A stretch of DNA of 13,891 nt from Tetmemena sp. SeJ-2015. Lineage: Eukaryota > Ciliophora > Spirotrichea > Sporadotrichida > Oxytrichidae. Of this stretch, positions 10,301-13,891 are shown in pieces (position 1 is the stretch's first letter; each line of letters starts with the position of its first letter). The stretch spans positions 1-13,891 of the forward strand of contig JAJKFJ010023714.1 in NCBI GenBank assembly GCA_027382625.1, given 5' to 3'. A model generated the notes under the pieces. The model had not been told where the DNA came from, did not search any database, and saw only the letters and a program-made list of their open reading frames with translations. The position numbers were made by a program, and so were the translations under genes.

Positions 10301-12968
10301 TTGTCCACTCAGAGTCTTGATACTCAGATTGGAGACTAGGGGGTGCAATAGTATAATTGATTCCTCCGGATTCCTAATCCTATAGAAGTGGCAAGTCTGA
10401 GCACTGGTGGCATCATGGGTTGACACGTGTTCCAAGGGGTGACTATTCTAGTTACGCACTTGCTTATTTATACCCTTAAGTACTTACTCCTTAATTCCGT
10501 ATTAATAACTTTAAATTTTTAGTAAAATTTGCTTGTGTTAAATTTTCCCGGAGAGACTTGTAAAACGCCTGAAGAAACAAATTATATGTTAATTCTTTTT
10601 TAAAATGCAATTTTAGGATATATCATAGTAAATTACGCACATATGACTCAGTATTTTATTATTTTGCTTCTGCCTCTTTCGATAATCCAATTCAGTACTA
10701 TCATACTTAATTTTTTTAATCTTTCTTTTTATGCTAAATTTAATTTAATTTTTTATAAATGAATCTGCTGTTTATTAAAATTAATTAATTTTTTTAAAGT
10801 ATCTGTAGTAATTAAATATAATAATTAACATATTAACTATCTTAGTAGCTAACCAATCAATTGCACAAATATATTTATTTCTTCACTATAATTTTTTTAA
10901 AGTGAATATACCTTACTCAATCTTCAGGTCAAATATATGTGATTTTGCAAAAGAATATTGCCTATCTTAAGGACTCATGGCTTCACTCTATATTTTTAAT
11001 ATTCTAGCTTTGACCATAAAAATCTAACTTATACCACAATGAAGTATAAAATATAAGCTATAAAATGAGATATAGTCCATCTCTTTCCAAAGTAATGACC
11101 GACAATACTCTTCTCAGAATATTTATAAGCTAATTAATTCCTTAATGTTTTTATTTAAAGCTAGGATGATGAGTTGACTACAACTACTCGACAAGCATTT
11201 AGCATAGTAGACGCGCTATCTGCTACTGGAGGTTTTTCCTCAGTCATCGTGCTTGTCTTTGGAATCTAAATCCATTTAATAACATAAATTTAATGCATTT
11301 TTTAAATTAAAAATGCAATATTTTTAAAGGGGGTTTGAATGATCACAGGCAAAATCAATTAAAAAACTTTATTAAATTATTTCTTTACCTTTTTCTTACT
11401 TATTTGTAGTTTATTAGATTTATTTTATTTGCTCTGAATACAGAAGAGCCTGTAAATAATGTTTTCTAAAAGATATTATAATATTTTATAGTATTTTGCT
11501 TTACTTCCTCCATATGATGAGGAAACTGTTGGTTATGGTCGATCATCAAAATTAAAATATATCAACAATATTATTATTATTTGAATAAATTCCAAAGTGA
11601 AACAACTTTCTGTTTCGAGAATAAAACAACAGCACCTGATTAAAATTAGTGGTTATTTTTAGATATAAGAGTTAAATGGATCTGACCTAGTAACTTAGTC
11701 AGAGATGCAAATGCCCAAAGTCAAACTCAAAGATATAAAAATAAAATAAATGAGTGATTTATTATAGTCGATATAAACCTATTTAATCAATTTAAATATA
11801 CAAATTAACTGATTATTATATTATCATTTTCAAAGAGAGAAATGAAAAAATCAAGGACTCTTGTCAAGAAAATAACGCTTCTTTAAATAAGAATAATTTT
11901 GAGGGAGGAGATATTGAGTCAGAATCAATTAATAAGAAAACACATAAACAGAGAAAATAATCAAGAAACTAAACACCAAATGAGGAAAAGATAGATCGAT
12001 AAAAATAAAACTGCGTCATCTTAAACTAAGAGGAATCAAAATCTATACAAAGGAAAACATTTTTTCATAAGATTATACTAATTTTGTTTTAAAAAGGAAA
12101 AACAGCGAGATGAAGTCTATAATATTGGAAAGACTCTAGGGCATGACAAAAGTGAAAGAAAGCTTTCATATTTTCTAATTGTTTTCAATAGATCTTACTA
12201 AAGAGAAGTTTGAGAGGGTTTATATTATTTATGCCGTGTCTAGTGGGCAAGAAATCTCGACATGAACTTGCTATTGATAGAGGGATTCAAATGATATAAA
12301 AGCAATTCGATATTGTCAGATTTATGAAACGAGCAAGAATAGCTTAGAAATTAAAAATTTTTTTTAAATAAAGCGGAGGCTCTAGGGAAAATACATCTGA
12401 CTACCTTTGAACGAGATCTGATTCCATATTATAATGATAGCATTCTTCTGCTTCATGGTTTAATATTTTTGGAGAGGAGGCAATTTAATAACCTATGTCG
12501 AAATCCATAAGCATTTTGGGAACACTAAATACTACAGCCAAACAAAGAAGCGTAGATAAAGCGTTTGTAAATTTGAATTTAATGAATCTAAATATATTTG
12601 CCAATGATTTTACCGGACTCATTTATTTTTATGCATTAAGGAAGAGGTAGAGAATAAAATATTATTCTATTTTATAGTGTAAAATTATTTAGAGAACTTG
12701 ATTAAGCGCTTTAAAAATATTTTTTAATGCTCTGCCTCCTCTAATAAAGCAAAAAGAATAATAAAAAACCTAATCTATATTTAAAATCTTCCCTGCTGAA
12801 GTTGGATCTTTTGACATCCTTGATTCCCAACCAGCGTTAAATAATAATTTGAAAAAAGAATCAACAAGCTTTTTCAATTAGTCATTTTCAGAAAAGACTA
12901 AAAGGAAAATGACAAAAGTTAGAAAAGAAAGTCGCAAATTTGCAAATGCCAAAACCCTTATAGAATGA
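7374..12968 (+). CDS. Gene B: two-pass membrane protein, germline form with IESs
   Basis: Paralogue of gene A, reconstructed over at least 17 putative IESs. Blocks in order: N-terminus KKIRDRDRFGFPVSLT and first helix GGCMSILSILATVAFLGLQ (7374-7649); VSQTFSRTQYTINNT; KDLQIDGRELTFNLEEYD (8171-8222); a Cys-His-Cys segment QCHCSDRFNLNAT with a following module to 8840; NYAEGTY (9033-9053); DNTSNWWCPSQS (9558-9593); GPSTLKRRLFRILITYC (9642-9692); FPGETCKTPEET (10544-10579); SASFDNP (near 10667-10690); LQKNIAYLKDSWLHS (10942-10986); TTTRQAFSIVDALSATGG and second helix (11177-11261). The tail carries FEGG (11900), MPCLVGKKSRHE (12231) and a Lys-rich end (12900-12950). TGA 12966-12968 closes the last block recognisable by homology. 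It is longer than gene A mainly because of two large IESs. Frames at 8850-8990, 9054-9455 and 11560-11590 are not fully resolved. Confidence 0.8.
7459..7554 (+). other. IES, 8-bp pointer TGACTTAT (gene B)
   Basis: TGACTTAT recurs at 7555-7562. Excision of 96 bp gives FPVSLTYKKDMTFKSHFGG, matching gene A, which is uninterrupted here. Gene C departs from the coding sequence at the same codons. Confidence 0.92.
7647..7668 (+). other. 22-bp IES, pointer CAA (gene B)
   Basis: CAA recurs at 7669-7671. Deletion removes an in-frame TGA and restores GLQVSQTF, aligned to gene A at a shared IES position. Confidence 0.8.
7687..7719 (+). other. IES, pointer AGCA (gene B)
   Basis: AGCA recurs at 7720-7723. 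Removal of 33 bp gives QTFSRTQYTINNT. The position equals that of the gene A insert with pointer AAGCA. Confidence 0.85.
7746..7759 (+). other. 14-bp IES, pointer TAC (gene B)
   Basis: TAC recurs at 7760-7762. Excision gives TINNTMIF, aligned to TINNTMLI of gene A, which lacks an insert at this codon. Confidence 0.75.
7770..8165 (+). other. 396-bp IES, pointer TTCAA (gene B)
   Basis: TTCAA recurs at 8166-8170. Deletion joins NNTMIF to KDLQIDGRELTF in frame. The insert is very AT-rich with no convincing gene inside; the gene A counterpart is 143 bp long. Confidence 0.85.
8253..8508 (+). other. 256-bp IES, pointer CAAT (gene B)
   Basis: CAAT recurs at 8509-8512. Excision shifts the frame so that TALQIIYNIIQ runs into CHCSDRFNLNATQFYN, which is open for about 40 codons more. 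Confidence 0.65.
8636..8668 (+). other. IES, pointer CCA (gene B)
   Basis: CCA recurs at 8669-8671. The 33-bp insert contains an in-frame TGA (8641-8643). Its removal gives EKFGFSTTDPLKEGCVLQ. Confidence 0.7.
8835..8845 (+). other. Candidate 11-bp IES, pointer AGA (gene B)
   Basis: AGA recurs at 8846-8848. Deletion removes the TGA at 8839 and continues as MSHDKSIGVTINAEKY. An AGAGA repeat (8833/8846, 13 bp) is longer but leads into a frame that soon stops, so the boundary is unsettled. Confidence 0.4.
9543..9553 (+). other. 11-bp IES, pointer AATG (gene B)
   Basis: AATG recurs at 9554-9557. Deletion removes the TGA at 9552 and joins INSDKFFKM to DNTSNWWCP, matching the NWWCP block of gene A. 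Confidence 0.65.
9588..9620 (+). other. IES, pointer TAAAGCA (gene B)
   Basis: The 7-bp repeat TAAAGCA recurs at 9621-9627. The 33-bp AT-rich insert is in frame. Removal brings NWWCPSQS next to NLTLIGPST. Confidence 0.8.
9830..10456. mobile_element. Nested GC-richer block between 10-bp direct repeats
   Basis: TCTAGTTACG occurs at 9830-9839 and again at 10447-10456, bounding 607 bp of clearly higher GC content than the surrounding IES. The repeat could be a target-site duplication of an inserted element or the pointer pair of an IES within an IES. I see no obvious terminal inverted repeats. The minus strand carries a long open frame across nearly the whole block. It is called a mobile element on boundary repeats and composition only; a nested MDS of another gene is an equal alternative. 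Confidence 0.55.
9831..10412 (-). CDS. Antisense open frame inside the gene B IES, partial
   Basis: On the minus strand no TGA occurs for about 194 codons, starting just after a TGA at 10413-10415 and crossing the whole nested block. TAA and TAG recur inside it and would be Gln. The translation is varied rather than AT-biased and contains CHQCSDLPLLQDQESGG near its start and PPLGQTYMKDALNKGKI near its end. I do not recognise the protein; the last segment only vaguely recalls the region before a retroelement reverse transcriptase, which I do not rely on. The first ATG lies deep inside, so this is a fragment or one MDS of a gene completed elsewhere. The frame runs on into AT-rich IES DNA beyond the direct repeat. 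Confidence 0.4.
10987..11002 (+). other. 16-bp IES, pointer TCTA (gene B)
   Basis: TCTA recurs at 11003-11006. Deletion gives DSWLHSSFDHKNLTYTT. Gene A has a 28-bp IES at the same Ser codon with pointer CTCA. Confidence 0.85.
11038..11063 (+). other. IES, pointer AATGA (gene B)
   Basis: AATGA recurs at 11064-11068. Excision of 26 bp removes a TGA and joins NLTYTTM to RYSPSLSKVMTDNTLLRIF. Confidence 0.8.
11127..11157 (+). other. IES, pointer AAGCTA (gene B)
   Basis: AAGCTA recurs at 11158-11163. Deletion of 31 bp corrects the frame to LLRIFISQDDELTTTRQAFS. Confidence 0.85.
11262..11336 (+). other. IES, pointer GAAT (gene B)
   Basis: GAAT recurs at 11337-11340. Removing 75 bp gives VLVFGMITGKI, aligned to VLFFGMFTGRI of gene A, which is uninterrupted here. 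Confidence 0.85.
11353..11436 (+). other. IES, pointer AAT (gene B)
   Basis: AAT recurs at 11437-11439. Excision of 84 bp joins MITGKI to QKSLQ, matching MFTGRIQKSLQ of gene A. The MDS between this IES and the previous one is only about 19 bp including both pointers. Confidence 0.75.
12341..12371 (+). other. IES, pointer AGC (gene B)
   Basis: AGC recurs at 12372-12374. Deletion of 31 bp gives RARIAEALGKIHLTTFERDL. The position equals that of the gene A insert with pointer TAGCA. Confidence 0.8.
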
Positions 12969-13790
12969 TAGAAAGAAACAAAAAGCAAATCAGACAAATT
13001 TTAAACTCAAAATTCTCCAAGAATTTTCACGGATTTTCAATATAAGTAAATAAAATAGTTTGCATAATTTAATTGATCTAAATTATAATAATATAAGAAT
13101 AAATGATCTTGTAATGGTTATTAGAAATATTTATCTTTAATATTTATATTTTCATCTAAAATATACATTTGAATTATTTTTTCTTTCATATTTTATAATG
13201 ATTTAAGATTATTTAAATGAAAAGTTTTGCACGAAAAATTTATATCGCATCTTTTTAAATAATTCTCTCGTAAAAATCATAAAATCACTCAAGGAAAAGT
13301 TTTAATTAGTATCGATGATTGTTTCAATTTTTATATTAAGATGAAGAAGATAAATTAATAAATTTAAATTAAATTTTAAGCACTCATTCAGAAAATATCC
13401 TCAAATAAGTTAAATAAAATATCAAAGTCTGAGATATACCCTCGATTATTAATTGACTACCATTATGATTAATCTAATATTTATGTGATTGAAAACTTAA
13501 AAAGAAGAAATTGATACGATTAAGATAATCTGTAAATTTATTTTTGCTATCATATTTTTATTGTATATGGAATAAAACAGCGATTAGGAGTCGTAATTTT
13601 TTTTAAATATAACAATTTCTATAAAAGATCTGAAATTTTACAAGAGATAGCTGTCACTAAAATATTGTAGAAAGCTTGAGTCTTATCTAAAAGATAATCA
13701 ACTGTCTACAAAAATAAGTATAAAATTGCTCATTTAATAACAATAACAATAAATTATAAACTTCTCCTCTCAAGCTAAATCAACTTACAT
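12969..13790. other. AT-rich region between gene B and gene C
   Basis: About 820 bp, mostly very AT-rich. Frames open in the ciliate code occur at roughly 13281-13505 (for example KSEIYPRLLIDYHYDQSN) and could be the last MDSs of gene B, but I find no clear match to gene A and no fixed pointers. The rest shows nothing I can identify. Confidence 0.4.
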
Positions 13791-13891
13791 ATGAAGAAGG
13801 CAAGTTCTTCCTCGAGATTTTTCAGACTCATTGGAAATAAGATCCGCGATAGAGATCGCTTTGGTTTCCCAGTGTCTCTCACTTAAATTCT
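13791..13891 (+). CDS. Gene C: third paralogue, 5' end only
   Basis: The ATG begins a frame with FRLIGNKIRDRDRFGFPVSLT, nearly identical over DRFGFPVSLT to genes A and B. Residues before it are Ser- and Lys-rich. After the Thr codon the sequence reads TTAAATTCT instead of the TATAAGAAA/GACATG continuation of the paralogues. This is the very codon where gene B is interrupted, so an IES probably begins here with a pointer ending in ACTTA. The window ends before the other pointer copy. Confidence 0.85.

Larger units (their letters stand above)
9702..10528 (+). other. 827-bp IES, pointer TTGCT, with nested element (gene B)
   Basis: TTGCT recurs at 10529-10533. Joining the copies gives YCQQDLLVLNFPGETCK, aligned with YCNPYFPGQTCK of gene A, where the insert is only 34 bp. 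An alternative is two IESs: ACTTGCT (9700/10458) followed by TTGCTT (10460/10529); both give the same protein. The outer parts are AT-rich like other IESs, while the centre is a GC-richer block with its own 10-bp direct repeats. Confidence 0.7.

Noticed and set aside
2828..12968. Decayed pseudogenes with random frameshifts
   Set aside because: Frame breaks coincide with repeats whose removal restores the frame, and blocks between paralogues keep conserved residues with differences at third codon positions.
1..13891. tRNA, rRNA, CRISPR or bacterial-type operon signals
   Set aside because: None seen; the sequence is eukaryotic germline DNA with a ciliate code.

Overview
The window looks like germline (micronuclear) DNA of a hypotrich/spirotrich ciliate of the Oxytricha-Stylonychia-Tetmemena kind. 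Three observations support this. (1) The reading frames only make sense if TAA and TAG encode glutamine and TGA is the sole stop: at aligned positions of two paralogues, TAG in one faces CAA or CAG in the other. (2) Each gene is broken into short coding blocks (macronuclear-destined segments, MDSs) by AT-rich insertions. At almost every break the insertion is flanked by a short direct repeat of 3-9 bp, and deleting one repeat copy plus the insert restores both the frame and the protein alignment. These are internal eliminated sequences (IESs) with pointers. (3) The pointers are varied words, not the invariant TA of Paramecium or Euplotes, and the inserts lack GT-AG ends.

Layout: positions 1-442 are a GC-rich island with several stable hairpins and no recognised gene. 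Positions ~492-2585 hold an unrecognised gene (called gene 0 here) broken by at least five IESs. Then come three same-strand tandem copies of a two-pass membrane protein family: gene A (from 2828), gene B (from 7374) and the first 33 codons of gene C (from 13791). The family has a short basic cytosolic N-terminus with the shared motif DRFGFPVSLT, a first membrane helix, a Cys-containing ectodomain (NWWCP, G-P-[TS]-T, FPG-x-TCK), a second helix in a TTTRQAFS...DALSATGGFSSVIVL block, and a long charged cytosolic tail. It matches my memory of a ciliate-expanded family of predicted transmembrane proteins of unknown function; no enzymatic role can be assigned.

Genes A and B share several IES positions although IES bodies and pointer words differ. 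IESs range from 11 bp to 827 bp. The 827-bp IES of gene B carries a distinct, GC-richer block of about 607 bp between perfect 10-bp direct repeats, with an antisense frame open for about 194 codons in the ciliate code: a nested element or nested gene segment. One gene B MDS is only about 19 bp. The reconstructed frames are incomplete in parts of the ectodomains and tails; those stretches are flagged.
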